Made by a program: the position numbers and the translations under genes
Assembly: GCF_029946505.1 (NCBI RefSeq)
Contig: NZ_JARZHG010000032.1
Location: forward strand, 1 to 64,000
Reading direction: 5' to 3'
Length of the DNA stretch: 64,000 nt
Source: Polyangium sp. y55x31
GTDB taxonomy: Bacteria > Myxococcota_A > Polyangia > Polyangiales > Polyangiaceae
Shown: positions 54,640-64,000 of the stretch, piece by piece
Numbering within the stretch: position 1 is the first letter of the stretch
Layout: each line of letters starts with the position of its first letter
Notes under the pieces: model-generated
Database searches by the model: none
Seen by the model: only the letters and a program-made list of their open reading frames with translations
What the model was told of the DNA's origin: nothing

Positions 54640-56457
54640 ATGGCCCAAGTCGACCATCCCCGAGCCCGACCGTCCGCCGGAGACACCGCGGCGCGAGGCA
54701 CATCCGACGAGCGCGCGGCCACGCCCCGTCGCCCGTCCCTCCTGCGCCGCATCGCCTCGGCTTGCTCGGCCGCCGTCGCGGCTGCGGCGTGCCTCCTCGC
54801 GCCTGCCGAGGCCGACGCGCAGCAGTCGACGATGTACCTCGATCGCCTCTTCATGGGCGGCGCGCCCGAGGACGCGATCGGGCTCTGGCGCCCGCAGTTC
54901 AACCCGCAGACGCGGTTCTTCGGCCAGCTCGGCATGGGCTTCGCGCTGAACCCGTTCCGCATCGAGAACCACCAGGACGATCCGCGGAAGGCCGGCATCT
55001 TCAGCCAGCGCAGCAGCGCGCCCGTCGGCCCGCAGCTCATCAGCTACCTCGACGTCGGCATCGAGGTCCTCGAGCGCTTCTCGTTCCAGGCAAACCTCCC
55101 GGTCATCCTCTTCCAGGACGGCGGCACGACGTACCTCGCGCAGGTCTCGGGATCGCAGCCGGTCAGCATGAGGACCGTCGCGCCCATGGATCTGCGCCTC
55201 GATGGGCGCGTGCTCCTCTGGCGAAACACCACGCGCTCTTTCAAGCTCGGCCTCGAAGGCGCGATCTGGGTACCGACGGGTGACAACGACTCGTTCGGCG
55301 GCGATCAGAGCGTGAGCGGCGGCTTCCAAGTCGCGGCCGAGTACGATCTCAAGAGCTTCTTCGTCGTCTTCAACACGGGCGTGCAGTTCCGGCCCGCGGG
55401 CGGCGTGAACGACTTCAAATCCGGCTCCGAGTGGCGCTGGGGCTTCGGCGGCTTCTTGCCGCTGCGCGGCGGCGCGCTCCGCCTCGGCGCGCAGATCTTC
55501 GGCTCGACGGGCATCACCGACGACACCTTCTTCGACGTCGACAACACGCCGATCGAGTGGATGCTCGAGGGACGTTACGCCTTCGATCAGAAGAAGCGCG
55601 CGTGGCTCGGCGTCGGCGGCGGCACGCGCATCACGCCTGGATACGCGCCGGATTTCCGCCTCGTCGCGACCGTCGGCTACGCGTTCCCGATCAAGGACAC
55701 GAACCCGCCGTCGCCTGGCAAGCGCTTCAAGACGGGCCGCTGGGCCGAGCACGGCGCGGACACCGACAAGGACGGCTTGCCGGACGACGTTGATTTGTGC
55801 CCGACGGATCCCGAGGATCACAAGCCGCCGAACACGGACGACGGCTGCCCGCAGCCGCCCGATCGCGACGGCGACGGCATCCCGGACAACGTCGACAAGT
55901 GCCCCGACACGCCCGAGGATTTCGACAAGGTCGACGATCAGGACGGCTGCCCCGAGGACGATCCCGACAAGGACGGCATCGGCGACGCGAAGGACGCTTG
56001 CCCGAAGGAGCCCGGCGACGCGAACCCCGACGCGGAGAAGAACGGCTGCCCGACCTTCATCCGCAGGGTCACCGGCTCGAACGAGATCCAGATCCTGAAG
56101 AAGGTCGAGTTCTTGACGGGCAAGTCGACGATCCTCCAGCAGAGCTACCCGATCCTCGACGAGGTCGTGCGCCTCCTCAAGGTGAACCCCGAGATCCAGC
56201 ACCTCGCGATCGAGGGCCACACGGACAACCGCGGCTCGGATGAGCTCAACGAGAAGCTCTCGTCCGATCGCGCGAACGCCGTGATGGAGTACCTCATCAA
56301 GAAGGGCGGCATCGCCGCGGATCGTCTGAGCGCCGCCGGCTTCGGCCCGCGCAGGCCCATCGCCGACAACAACACGGCCGCCGGACGGCAGACCAACCGG
56401 CGCGTCGAGTTCCACATCCGCGAGAAGGCAGCGGATGCCACACCGCCGAGCCAATGA
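54640..56457 (+). CDS. OmpA-family outer-membrane protein with thrombospondin type 3 repeats
   Basis: A 605-residue protein. After a long N-terminal leader with a signal segment (about 35-60) comes a beta-barrel-like region of about 300 residues. Calcium-binding thrombospondin-3 repeats follow ([55 protein letters not shown]; about residues 370-470). A C-terminal OmpA peptidoglycan-binding domain ends it ([33 protein letters not shown]). It would tie the outer membrane to the cell wall. GGAGAC lies before the ATG. It overlaps the following small lipoprotein gene by 23 bp. Confidence 0.92.
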   Translation: MAQVDHPRARPSAGDTAARGTSDERAATPRRPSLLRRIASACSAAVAAAACLLAPAEADAQQSTMYLDRLFMGGAPEDAIGLWRPQFNPQTRFFGQLGMGFALNPFRIENHQDDPRKAGIFSQRSSAPVGPQLISYLDVGIEVLERFSFQANLPVILFQDGGTTYLAQVSGSQPVSMRTVAPMDLRLDGRVLLWRNTTRSFKLGLEGAIWVPTGDNDSFGGDQSVSGGFQVAAEYDLKSFFVVFNTGVQFRPAGGVNDFKSGSEWRWGFGGFLPLRGGALRLGAQIFGSTGITDDTFFDVDNTPIEWMLEGRYAFDQKKRAWLGVGGGTRITPGYAPDFRLVATVGYAFPIKDTNPPSPGKRFKTGRWAEHGADTDKDGLPDDVDLCPTDPEDHKPPNTDDGCPQPPDRDGDGIPDNVDKCPDTPEDFDKVDDQDGCPEDDPDKDGIGDAKDACPKEPGDANPDAEKNGCPTFIRRVTGSNEIQILKKVEFLTGKSTILQQSYPILDEVVRLLKVNPEIQHLAIEGHTDNRGSDELNEKLSSDRANAVMEYLIKKGGIAADRLSAAGFGPRRPIADNNTAAGRQTNRRVEFHIREKAADATPPSQ

Positions 56458-56746
56458 CGGCCTCGCCGCGCTCCTCTTCGCGCTCGTCGCCGTCCTCGGC
56501 GCAGGGTGCGAGAAGGAGCGCGGCTCGCCGTACGCGTGCACCTGTACGTTCCTCACGGACTTCGACGACAACTCCGGGAGCGAGGTGACCGTGTGCTCGC
56601 CGTCCGCGGAGCGCGCCCCCGATTTCGCCCGGGGCTGCGCGCAGTCCGGGGCGCCGGCGCCGGTGGAAAAGTGTGCCTGCAAGCCGGAAAAAGGGTCCGG
56701 GACGTGTGAGGTCGGGCTCTGTCGGAATCGGCCTCGCGGCGAGTGA
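56435..56746 (+). CDS. Small Cys-rich lipoprotein
   Basis: A 103-residue lipoprotein (lipobox LGAGC, Cys25) with seven further cysteines, including CTCTF, GCAQ, CAC and GTCEVGLC, suggesting a disulfide-rich secreted domain. No family was recognised. It starts inside the end of the OmpA-family gene, so translation may be coupled. Confidence 0.7.
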   Translation: MPHRRANDGLAALLFALVAVLGAGCEKERGSPYACTCTFLTDFDDNSGSEVTVCSPSAERAPDFARGCAQSGAPAPVEKCACKPEKGSGTCEVGLCRNRPRGE

Positions 56747-56792
56747 AATCTGCGTGCATCGCGGCTCCACGTGGGCCGTCGAAGAAGGCACA

Positions 56793-57455
56793 ATGGTCAT
56801 GATGAAGCTCGGATCCGCCCTGGTGCTCGCCCTCGTCGTCCCCGGCGTCGCGCTCGCCGCCGAGCCGACTCGCCCCGAGAAGGCCCCGCAGCCCGACGCG
56901 TCGAAGGCGAGTGGTTTCGTCACCATCGCTTGCAACCCGGGCTGCGAAGGCATCTTCGTCGACGGCAAGTCGCTCGGGCCTTCTCCGATCGTGCGTGCCG
57001 AGCTCCCTGCGGGGACGCACAAGCTCACGCTGCGCCGCAAGGGCTACGACGAGAAGAAGCTCGAGGTCGTGGTGAAGCCGGGCGAGACGGCGCTCCTCAA
57101 CGTCGCGCTCTCGCAGCAAGCGGCGCCTCCGGCCGAACCTCCGCCGGACATCGCGGCGCGTGTCGCGGCGAAGATGATCAAGGCCGACGGGTTTCTCTCG
57201 GTCGTCTGCGATCCCGCTTGTGATCAGGTGATCGTCGACGGCAAGCGCAAGCTCGGCCCCGCGCCGCACACGAACGTGTCGCTGCCCCCGGGCAAACACG
57301 ACATCACGATCCAGCGCAAGGGCGCGCCCGACAAGGTGATCACCGTGAACCTGATCCCCGGACAAACCACGGCGTTCAAGGTCGCGATGCAGACCGAGGC
57401 CGAGCGCACCGTCATCCCCGCGAAGGCGCCCGCCCAGCCCCAGCCGAAGCGCTGA
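56793..57455 (+). CDS. Secreted protein with two PEGA domains
   Basis: A 220-residue protein with a signal peptide (1-23, ending ALAA) and two PEGA domains (about 40-108 and 130-200). The repeats resemble each other: IFVDGKSLGPSP with LPAGTHKLTLRRKGY, and VIVDGKRKLGPAP with LPPGKHDITIQRKG. Each also has a pair of Cys (CNPGC, CDPAC) that could form a disulfide. PEGA domains are thought to bind surface polymers or proteins. The stop lies three bases from the stop of the convergent YyaL gene, with no terminator between them. Confidence 0.85.
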   Translation: MVMMKLGSALVLALVVPGVALAAEPTRPEKAPQPDASKASGFVTIACNPGCEGIFVDGKSLGPSPIVRAELPAGTHKLTLRRKGYDEKKLEVVVKPGETALLNVALSQQAAPPAEPPPDIAARVAAKMIKADGFLSVVCDPACDQVIVDGKRKLGPAPHTNVSLPPGKHDITIQRKGAPDKVITVNLIPGQTTAFKVAMQTEAERTVIPAKAPAQPQPKR

Positions 57456-57458
57456 TCC

Positions 57459-59543
57459 TCATCCCCTGTCGAGCAAACCTTCGAGCGCCGTCACGTCCGA
57501 CACGGGCGCCGAGCAGGTTCGATTCCGACAAACGTACGCCACGGTGTCGTCGCCCCGCGCGGCCTTGCCCTCGGCGAGCACCTTCACCGCCTCGGCCGTC
57601 TCCGGCCTTCGCGGATCCACCCACACCACGTTCCTGTGCGGCAAGTAGCGGCGGAACACCGCCTTCGCGAGCGCCTGCGCGCGCTCGCTCGATGGATCTC
57701 CCACGAGCACCACGTCCACCGTCCCGCGCACGAGCCGATCGAGCACGGCGACGGCCTTGCCGAGGCCGAGCGGGTTGTCGATCGCGGTGGGGCCGATCGG
57801 CTCGATCTGCCGCCGCCCGTGCTCGATGTACGTCTCGTCCGTGATCTCGCCGAGCCGCAGGCAAAGCTCCGCGGCCATGGATGCGCCGGAAGGCACGGCC
57901 TGATCGAAGACGTCCTTCGTGCGAGCGATGAGCGCGTCGCCGTCGTCGGGCGCGAAGAAGAAGCCGCCCTCGTGTTTGTCCTCGTGATGCGTGATCATCG
58001 CGTCGGCGATCGCGCGGGCCACGGCCACGTACCGCGGATTGCCCGTGACTTCGTAGAGATCGAGCGCCGCGTTGCCGACGTACGCTTGATCATCGAGGAA
58101 CCCGCGCCGCGCCTCCGGCGCCTCGCTCTCGCCCGGCATGTAGTACCGGCGCACGCGGCCGTCCTTCACGAGCCGCTCCTCGATCGCCGCGAACGCGACC
58201 TCCGCCGCGCCGATCCACGAAGGCTCGTCGAGCGCGCGGCCGGCCTCGGCGAGCGCGCCGATGAGCAGCGCGTTCCAGCTCGCGAGGATCTTGTCGTCAC
58301 GCGTCGGACGGGGCCGCTGCTCCCGCGCCGCGAGCATCTTCGCCCTCGCTCGTTCGAGCGCGCGCTTCGCCACGTCCGTCGCGAGATCCACGATCGCCGC
58401 GGTCCGCTCGATCGAGCGCACCTCCGACAGCACCGTCGCGCCGGTCTCCTCGAAGTTGCCTTCCTCCGTGATGCCGAAGTGGACCCGCGCGACCTCGTAC
58501 GCCTCGTGATCGTCGCCCAAGGCCGCGCGCAGATCGCCGAGCTTCCACACGAAAAACTTTCCTTCTTGGCCCTCGGAGTCCGCGTCCTGCGTCGCGTAAA
58601 ACGCGCCCGACGCGTCACGCATCTCGGCGAAGAGGTACGCGACGAGCGCGCGCGCCGTGTCTGCGAACCGCGGGTTTCCGAGCGCGCGGTAGCCATCGAC
58701 GTAGAGCCGGAGCAAGAGCGCGTTGTCGTAGAGCATCTTCTCGAAGTGCGGCACGAGCCAGCGCGCGTCCGTCGAGTAGCGGTGGAAGCCGCCGCGCAGG
58801 TGATCCCAGATCCCGCCCTTCTGCATCTTGTCGAGCGCGAGCTCCACGCTCTCCTTCGAGACCGCGTCGCCCTCGAGCGCGCCGCGCAGCAAGAGCACGT
58901 CGAGCGACATCGTGTTCGGGAACTTGGGACGCGCGCCGAAGCCGCCGTTGTGGCTGTCGAAGCGCGCGAGCAGACGCCGGCATGCCTTGCGCAGGAGGTC
59001 CTGTCCGATCGCACCTTCGCCCTGCGGCAATGCGCCCACGCGCCCGATCTCCTGCGTGATCTCTCCGGCCTGCGCGAGCACCTCGCCGCGGCGCCGCTTG
59101 TACGCGTCTGCGACCGCTTCGAGGATCGCGGGGAAGCCGGGCACGCCGTACTTGTCCGCCGGCGGGAAGTACGTTCCGGCGAAGAACGGCTTCTGGTCGG
59201 GCGTCAGGAACACCGTGAGCGGCCAGCCGCCGCTCCGGCCCATGAGCTGCACCACGAGCTGGTAGACCTGATCGAGATCGGGCCGCTCCTCGCGATCGAC
59301 CTTCACGTTCACGAAGAGCTCGTTCATGCGCTTCGCGATGGCGTCGTTCTCGAACGACTCGCGCTCCATCACGTGGCACCAGTGGCAGGCGGCGTAACCG
59401 ATCGAGAGCAGGATCGGTTTGTCCTCCCGCTTCGCGCGTTCGAGCGCCTCGGCGCCCCACGGATACCAGTCGACCGGGTTTCGCGCGTGCTGCAGGAGGT
59501 ACGGCGATTTCTCCTGCGCGAGCCTGTTCTCGTGGGCGCTCAT
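57459..59543 (-). CDS. YyaL/DUF255 thioredoxin-domain protein
   Basis: A 694-residue protein of the family that includes human SPATA20. It has an N-terminal thioredoxin-like domain with ACHWCHVM (Cys53, Cys56) and NPVDWYPWG, followed by an (alpha/alpha)6-barrel-like region similar to sugar epimerases or glycosidases ([34 protein letters not shown]). The biochemical function is not established. The start is 53 bp after the ketosynthase stop on the same strand, so it could be the last gene of the fatty acyl-AMP ligase operon. Confidence 0.9.
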   Translation of the reverse strand: MSAHENRLAQEKSPYLLQHARNPVDWYPWGAEALERAKREDKPILLSIGYAACHWCHVMERESFENDAIAKRMNELFVNVKVDREERPDLDQVYQLVVQLMGRSGGWPLTVFLTPDQKPFFAGTYFPPADKYGVPGFPAILEAVADAYKRRRGEVLAQAGEITQEIGRVGALPQGEGAIGQDLLRKACRRLLARFDSHNGGFGARPKFPNTMSLDVLLLRGALEGDAVSKESVELALDKMQKGGIWDHLRGGFHRYSTDARWLVPHFEKMLYDNALLLRLYVDGYRALGNPRFADTARALVAYLFAEMRDASGAFYATQDADSEGQEGKFFVWKLGDLRAALGDDHEAYEVARVHFGITEEGNFEETGATVLSEVRSIERTAAIVDLATDVAKRALERARAKMLAAREQRPRPTRDDKILASWNALLIGALAEAGRALDEPSWIGAAEVAFAAIEERLVKDGRVRRYYMPGESEAPEARRGFLDDQAYVGNAALDLYEVTGNPRYVAVARAIADAMITHHEDKHEGGFFFAPDDGDALIARTKDVFDQAVPSGASMAAELCLRLGEITDETYIEHGRRQIEPIGPTAIDNPLGLGKAVAVLDRLVRGTVDVVLVGDPSSERAQALAKAVFRRYLPHRNVVWVDPRRPETAEAVKVLAEGKAARGDDTVAYVCRNRTCSAPVSDVTALEGLLDRG

Positions 59544-59596
59544 GGGAGAGCACCTAGGGCATCGCTACCCCGGCGGGAAGGCGGATTTCCCTGATC

Positions 59597-60838
59597 TCAG
59601 GCCTTGCCGAGCACGAGCGCGCAGTTGTGCCCGCCGAAGCCCGCCGAGCATTTCGCCGCCCAGCCGACGGGCGCAGGCCTTCTGTCCCGCACGACGTCGA
59701 GCGCGCCGAGCTCCGGATCGAGCTCGTCGATGTTGATCGACGGATGCAGCACCTGATCACGCAGCGAACACACGACCGCGATCGTCTCGGCCGCGCCCGC
59801 GCCGCCGAGCAGGTGACCGATCATCGATTTCGTCGCCGAGATCGGGATCTGCGCGAGCCGCTCGCCGAAGACGCGGCGGAACGCGAGGATTTCGGCCATG
59901 TCGCCCTGCGGCGTCGAGGTCGCGTGCGGGTTGATGTAATCGATCGCCTCGGGGCCGATGCCCGCTCGCTGGATCGCGCGTTCGAGCGCGAGCGCGAGGC
60001 CGAGGCCTTCGGGGTGCGGGCGCGTGAGGTGCTCGGCGTCCGTGGTCATGCCGAAGCCGCCGACGATCGCGAGCGGCTTTACCCCGCGCCGCTTGGCATG
60101 TTCTTCCTCTTCGAGCACGAGCACGCCCGCGCCTTCGCCCATGACGAACCCCTGGCGCCGTTTGTCGAACGGCCGGCTCGCGCGGGTCGGATCTCCCTCG
60201 AACGCCTTCGAGAGCGCGCGCGCATTGCCGAAGCCCGCCACGGTGTTCATCCGCGTCGCCGCCTCCGCGCCGCCCGCGATCATCACGTCGGCCTCGCCCG
60301 CCTCGATGAGGAGCGCGCTCGTCGCGATCGAATGCGTGCCCGTCGCGCAGGCGCTCGCCAGGCTGTAGGACGGGCCCATGAAGCCGTAACGCATCGAAAT
60401 GAGCGCGGCCGCACCGTTCGGCATGACGCCCGGCACGAAATACGGCGACACCGCGCGCGGGCCGCGCTCGTTGCTACGCGCGATCTGCTGCTCGAAGATG
60501 TCGACCGATCCCATGCCGGTCGACATGAGGCAGCCGACGCGCGAGCGCTCCGCGGCGGACTCTTTGTCGAGCCCGGCCATGATCACGGCCTCGACGGCCG
60601 CGCCGAGGCTGAAATGCGTCACGCGGCCGTAGACCTCGGCCTCCTTGGGGGACATGTACCGCGAAACGTCGAAATCGGAGACGCTCGCGGCGATGTCGCT
60701 GCGGAGTTTGTCGGTGGGGAACTCGCGGATGTACGAGACGCCCGAGCGCCCGGCGAGCAGGCTCTCCCAGAAGGTCGGGACGTCGGAGCCGACGGGGCTC
60801 ACGATTCCCATTCCGGTCACGACGACGCGGCGGGGCAT
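59597..60838 (-). CDS. fabF: 3-oxoacyl-ACP synthase (FabF-type ketosynthase)
   Basis: A 413-residue condensing enzyme joining acyl-ACP with malonyl-ACP. The Cys-His-His triad is intact: Cys164 in SACATGTH, His305 in NPHATSTPQGD and His342 in KSMIGHLLGG. GFGGHNCALVL ends the protein. The size and motifs fit FabF/KAS II; its place behind a dedicated ACP gene and a fatty acyl-AMP ligase suggests it belongs to a special pathway rather than general fatty acid synthesis (inference). It starts nine bases after the ACP stop. Confidence 0.92.
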   Translation of the reverse strand: MPRRVVVTGMGIVSPVGSDVPTFWESLLAGRSGVSYIREFPTDKLRSDIAASVSDFDVSRYMSPKEAEVYGRVTHFSLGAAVEAVIMAGLDKESAAERSRVGCLMSTGMGSVDIFEQQIARSNERGPRAVSPYFVPGVMPNGAAALISMRYGFMGPSYSLASACATGTHSIATSALLIEAGEADVMIAGGAEAATRMNTVAGFGNARALSKAFEGDPTRASRPFDKRRQGFVMGEGAGVLVLEEEEHAKRRGVKPLAIVGGFGMTTDAEHLTRPHPEGLGLALALERAIQRAGIGPEAIDYINPHATSTPQGDMAEILAFRRVFGERLAQIPISATKSMIGHLLGGAGAAETIAVVCSLRDQVLHPSINIDELDPELGALDVVRDRRPAPVGWAAKCSAGFGGHNCALVLGKA

Positions 60839-60847
60839 GGAGGGGAA

Positions 60848-61099
60848 TCAGCCGCCGGCGGCGAGCCGGGCCTCCACCTTCTTGCAGAGGTCGCCGACCG
60901 TGACGAGCTCGACGAGGTCCTCGTCCGGGATCACGATCCCGAGCTCGGTCTCGAGCTCCCCGACGATTTGCATCACGGAGAGCGAGTCGATGCCGAGCTC
61001 GCTGATCTTGGAGGCAGGCGTCACGTTCGGAAAGGGGCGCTTGTCGACGCGCGCGGCCACGGTCTTGAACATCTCGAGCAGATCGCGCTTCTCACTCAT
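60848..61099 (-). CDS. Acyl carrier protein
   Basis: An 83-residue carrier with the phosphopantetheine site Ser39 in ELGIDSLSVMQIV. The sequence around it (MQIVGELETELGIVIPDEDL) is standard ACP helix II. It differs in character from housekeeping AcpP (LGADSLDTVELVM) and lies between the methyltransferase (3 bp) and ketosynthase genes, so it is probably dedicated to this operon. Confidence 0.93.
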   Translation of the reverse strand: MSEKRDLLEMFKTVAARVDKRPFPNVTPASKISELGIDSLSVMQIVGELETELGIVIPDEDLVELVTVGDLCKKVEARLAAGG

Positions 61100-61102
61100 G
61101 TC

Positions 61103-61987
61103 TCAGCCAATCCTCTCGAGCTCCATCTGGACGAGGGAGCTGTAGTGGATGTCGAATGCGCGGACGCAGGTGGAGAGGTACCGGTCGTAATCCTCGAAGA
61201 CCTTGTCCCCCCACTTCGCCCGGATCGTCGTCTCGTTCAGGCGGAGGCGCCGGAGCCACTCCGCCGTCGTGCGCTGGTAATGCTCGCGCCGCGTGTGGAG
61301 CGTCTTGACCTCCCACCAGGGATTGATGGCCTGGATCAGCTCTTCGAGCCGCGGATTCAGGCCGTTCGGGAAGATCTCCTTCGACGAGAACGAGAAATCT
61401 TCGAGGTCCTTCCGCGTATCGGCGGCGAGTGCGCCCCAGGGACGCATCTTCGGCGTGCGATTGCGCAAAATCGCCTGGAAGCCGAACGAGGAGCCCGGCT
61501 TCGTGAGCTTCCAGCATTTCTCGAAATAACGCCGGTAGATGTCGACGGCCTTGCCCTGCTGCGCCTCCTGGGGCGAGCAGAGGTGGTCGATCATGCAGAT
61601 CGAGACGAGGCCGTCGAATTTCTCGGCCGTCTCCCATTGCATGAAATCGGCCGCGACACACTCCACGCCCGGGATGTTCCGGAGATTGACCTCCGCGGCC
61701 ATCGCGCGCGAGAGCGTGATCCCGACGGCCCGGTCGACCTTGCGCGTCGTCGCGAGGTACTCGACACACGCGCCCCAGCCGCAGCCGATGTCGAGCACGG
61801 TCTTGCCCGGGCCGGCTTTCGCGAAATCGCTGAGGATGCGCAGCTTGTTGAGCTGCGCGGCTTCGAGTGATTGATCGGGCGACTCGAAGACGGCGCATGT
61901 GTAGTTCATGCGCTCGTCGAGCCAGAGGCGGAAGAACTCGTTGGAGACGTCGTAGCTGACTTCGACGTCCGCTTGGCTGGATCCCAT
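61103..61987 (-). CDS. Cyclopropane-fatty-acid-synthase-like SAM methyltransferase
   Basis: A 294-residue class I methyltransferase of the cyclopropane/mycolic acid synthase family. The N-terminal VSYDVSNEFFRLWLDERMNY is the family hallmark and VLDIGCGWGAC (64-74) is the SAM-binding loop. Family members methylate or cyclopropanate lipid double bonds, and some methylate other carbons. The ATG overlaps the ligase stop (TGATG), so it is translationally coupled to it. Its substrate is probably an acyl chain on the adjacent ACP or the finished lipid (inference). Confidence 0.88.
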   Translation of the reverse strand: MGSSQADVEVSYDVSNEFFRLWLDERMNYTCAVFESPDQSLEAAQLNKLRILSDFAKAGPGKTVLDIGCGWGACVEYLATTRKVDRAVGITLSRAMAAEVNLRNIPGVECVAADFMQWETAEKFDGLVSICMIDHLCSPQEAQQGKAVDIYRRYFEKCWKLTKPGSSFGFQAILRNRTPKMRPWGALAADTRKDLEDFSFSSKEIFPNGLNPRLEELIQAINPWWEVKTLHTRREHYQRTTAEWLRRLRLNETTIRAKWGDKVFEDYDRYLSTCVRAFDIHYSSLVQMELERIG

Positions 61988-63753
61988 CAGAGAGCTCCTC
62001 GGGTTTCGGTCTCCCGGGCGGGTGTGCGGGGAGAAGGGACGGCAGGGGAATCGAACGATGCGTTCGGGTCCTCGCCCGGCTCCCCCACGAGCTCGAGCTG
62101 CCCGTTTTCGAGACGCATCTTCGTTTCGCGGCGGCGCACCTTGCCGCTCGACGTCTTCGGCAGCGTGCCGCGCTTGATCAGCACGACCTCGGCGAGCTGC
62201 ACGCCGAGCTCGGCCCGCACCGCGTGCGTGACCGCCTCGATGAGCGCGCGCTTGGCCTCGCCGAGGCGCCGCGACTCGGCCACGAGCACGGCTTCCTCGG
62301 CGCCGCTCGCGCCGCGCCGCGCGAAGGCAACGCATTGCCCGTCGCGGATGCCGTCAACCGTGGAGGCCACGCGCTCGATGTCCTGCGGGTAGTGGTTTTT
62401 CCCGTTCAGGATGATGAGGTCCTTCGAGCGACCGCAGATGTACACATTGCCGTCGGCACGGTACCCGAGGTCGCCGGTGCGCAGATAGCCCCCGCCGAAC
62501 GTCTCGGTCGTCGCCTCGTCGTCGCCGAAATACCCCGCGGTCACGCTCGGCCCGCGCAGCCAGATCTCGCCGACCTGGCGCTCGCCGAGCGGCGCGCCGT
62601 CGGGCCCGACGATCGCGAGATCGTGCCCGGGGAAGGGGCGCCCGCACGAGACGAGCTCGAGCGCCGGCGCCTCGTCCTTCGCCGGCTCGGCCGTTCCGGC
62701 TTTCATGGTCGCGAGGTCGATCCGATCGGTCGTGAGGGGTTTTCCGAGGTCGTGGAACGTCACGGCGAGTGTCGCCTCGGCCATGCCGTAGCAGGGCAGG
62801 ATGCTCTCGGGCGAGAGGCCGTACTTCTCGAACCGCGCGAGGAAGGCGCGCAGCACGTCGGCCTGGATCGGCTCGGCGCCGCAGCCGAGCGCGCGCATGC
62901 ACGACAGATCCCAGCCGCCGGCCTGGTTCTCCGTCACGGCGCGTGTCGCCAGCGCGAAGGCGAAGTTCGGCGCGAACGTGATGGTGCCGCGGAAGCGGTG
63001 GATCGATTCGAGCCAGAGCGAAGGCCTGCGGATGAAGGACATCGTCGGCAGGAACATCACCTGCACGAGCGCGTAGACCGGCGCGATCACGAAGCCGATG
63101 AGGCCCATGTCGTGGTAGAGCGGCAGCCACGAGACGCCGCGATCCTCGGGCGTCGAGCGCAGCCCGTCGAACATGATCGCGTGGCTGTTCACGCTCAGGT
63201 TCTCGTGCGTGACCATCACGCCCTTGGGGCGCGAGGTCGATCCCGAGGTGAACTGGAGGAACGCGAGATCCTCGCCGCGAACGTCGGGCAGCGTGGTGTG
63301 CGCCGAGCCCGGATCGATCGTCCCGAGATCACGTTCGAGCACGAGGCGCGTCTCCGCGCTCTGCGAGCCGAGCAGGTGCTCCTGGATGAGTGGGCGCAGC
63401 GCGTCGTTCGTGACGACCACACGCGCGCCCGACGCCGCGAGCACATGACGCACGGTGTCGCCGTAGGCTTCGAGCTTGGCGAGGGTCGCGGGCGGGTACA
63501 TCGGCACGGCGACGAGGCCTGCCGTGAGTGCGCCGACGAAGGACAGGACGAACTCGTCGGGCTCCGGGAGGATCAGCGCGACGCGATCGCCCTTCGACAG
63601 GCCGAGCGCCTGAAGCGCGCGGGCGCGGCGGCTCGCCTCGGCCCAGAGCTCCGGGTACGCGACGCGGCGCTCCTGGCCGTTCGTGCGCACGAAAGTGACC
63701 GCCCGGTCAGCATGGACCGTGTTGTCGCGGAGGACATCGATGAACGTGCGCAT
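61987..63753 (-). CDS. Fatty acyl-AMP ligase (FAAL)
   Basis: A 588-residue adenylate-forming enzyme that activates a fatty acid as acyl-AMP and loads it onto a carrier protein rather than CoA. Motifs are LQFTSGSTSRPKGVMVTH, SWLPLYHDMGLIGF (typical of FAAL), YGMAEATL, RTGDLGY and GRSKDLIILNGKNHYPQDIE. The C-terminal Lys lies in LPKTSSGKVRR. The last 50 residues are a polar tail. It is the first gene of a four- or five-gene operon. Confidence 0.93.
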   Translation of the reverse strand: MRTFIDVLRDNTVHADRAVTFVRTNGQERRVAYPELWAEASRRARALQALGLSKGDRVALILPEPDEFVLSFVGALTAGLVAVPMYPPATLAKLEAYGDTVRHVLAASGARVVVTNDALRPLIQEHLLGSQSAETRLVLERDLGTIDPGSAHTTLPDVRGEDLAFLQFTSGSTSRPKGVMVTHENLSVNSHAIMFDGLRSTPEDRGVSWLPLYHDMGLIGFVIAPVYALVQVMFLPTMSFIRRPSLWLESIHRFRGTITFAPNFAFALATRAVTENQAGGWDLSCMRALGCGAEPIQADVLRAFLARFEKYGLSPESILPCYGMAEATLAVTFHDLGKPLTTDRIDLATMKAGTAEPAKDEAPALELVSCGRPFPGHDLAIVGPDGAPLGERQVGEIWLRGPSVTAGYFGDDEATTETFGGGYLRTGDLGYRADGNVYICGRSKDLIILNGKNHYPQDIERVASTVDGIRDGQCVAFARRGASGAEEAVLVAESRRLGEAKRALIEAVTHAVRAELGVQLAEVVLIKRGTLPKTSSGKVRRRETKMRLENGQLELVGEPGEDPNASFDSPAVPSPRTPARETETRGAL

Positions 63754-63959
63754 GGCCCCGGAAGTACGTCCTGGCTACCGGGTCAAGAACGCCGGAAAGC
63801 CGAGACGCAGGCATAAGCGAATCCCGGACCAAATCAACCAGAAACGATAAATGCTGGAAATGGAAAGGAATTCCGGCGGTCGTTCCGGGTGGGTGTGTCG
63901 GATTTTCGACAGGTGCGATGCGTCAGAGAAAATCTGTTCGCGTGTGCTGGAGCACCGGT
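63754..63959 (-). promoter_or_regulatory. AT-rich upstream region of the FAAL operon
   Basis: Bases 63821-63870 are clearly AT-richer than the surroundings. On the minus strand TTGATT (63832-63837) and TATGCC (63810-63815) are 16 bases apart and could be a weak promoter. A GGAATTCC palindrome lies within the AT-rich part. No other feature is seen. Confidence 0.35.
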
Positions 63960-64000
63960 TCAGGGGGCCCAGACGTAGGTGCCGGGCTGGCTGTCGATGC
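63960..64000 (-). CDS. Probable C-terminal end of a gene cut by the window
   Basis: Read on the minus strand, the last bases give ...IDSQPGTYVWAP and a TGA stop at 63960-63962. Only 12 codons are available, so neither the gene nor the frame can be confirmed. Confidence 0.35.
   Translation of the reverse strand, partial: IDSQPGTYVWAP

Noticed and set aside
59597-60838. Ketosynthase as the housekeeping fabF
   Set aside because: It cannot be excluded, but its neighbours (FAAL, methyltransferase, dedicated ACP) and the lack of fabD/fabG make a special pathway more likely.

Overview
The window is GC-rich bacterial chromosome with dense coding on both strands. Several features point to a myxobacterium (Myxococcota), most likely the Sorangium/Polyangium branch. 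These are the many lipoproteins, FHA and vWA domain proteins, an enhancer-binding protein with an FHA sensor domain, a protease with a MYXO-CTERM-like tail, PEGA and thrombospondin-3 repeat proteins, and the fusion architectures. The assignment is inferred from gene content; no database was searched.

Left end (1-8.7 kb): the tail of an rRNA operon with two tandem 5S genes, each followed by the same hairpin terminator. Then come an AsmA-like/GT51 peptidoglycan glycosyltransferase fusion, tadA with its expected substrate tRNA-Arg(ACG) directly upstream, a cytochrome P460-like lipoprotein divergent from a PDZ-thioredoxin fusion, a CoxE-type vWA protein, and an acyl-CoA carboxylase carboxyltransferase subunit.

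8.7-20.2 kb: a secreted subtilase, a CAP-domain lipoprotein, nagZ overlapping hutI, an FHA/AAA+/Fis enhancer-binding protein, an acyl-CoA dehydrogenase, and an OmpR-type two-component pair. The pair diverges from a czcCBA-type RND metal efflux operon (20.4-26.0 kb). The gap between them carries paired TTCAT direct repeats at 11-bp spacing, the kind of site expected for an OmpR-family regulator.

26-36 kb: recQ, an amidase coupled to a YqiA-like hydrolase, a PAS-STAS (RsbR-like) protein, and a coupled pair of lipoproteins (LVIVD-repeat protein and PKD/beta-propeller/di-heme cytochrome c), then a small KGG stress protein.

36-50 kb: a long run of minus-strand genes. In transcription order: zinc-ribbon/Pro-rich/FHA protein, vWA-FHA membrane protein, PP2C phosphatase, triple-FHA ABCG transporter, TonB-domain/TonB-dependent receptor fusion, lipoprotein, small zinc protein, V4R-like protein, STAS protein. 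It reads as an envelope system with five FHA domains and a phosphatase but no kinase in the window. It is one of the two best candidates for an undescribed system.

50-57 kb: rplS and the conserved rpmH-rnpA-yidD-yidC-khpB cluster, without dnaA beside it. Divergent from it are an OmpA-family protein, a small Cys-rich lipoprotein and a PEGA protein.

57-64 kb, minus strand: a fatty acyl-AMP ligase, a cyclopropane-synthase-like methyltransferase, a stand-alone acyl carrier protein and a FabF-type ketosynthase form a compact operon, followed by a YyaL/DUF255 protein. The operon looks like a small dedicated lipid pathway and is the second candidate. The last 41 bases probably hold the C-terminus of another minus-strand gene.
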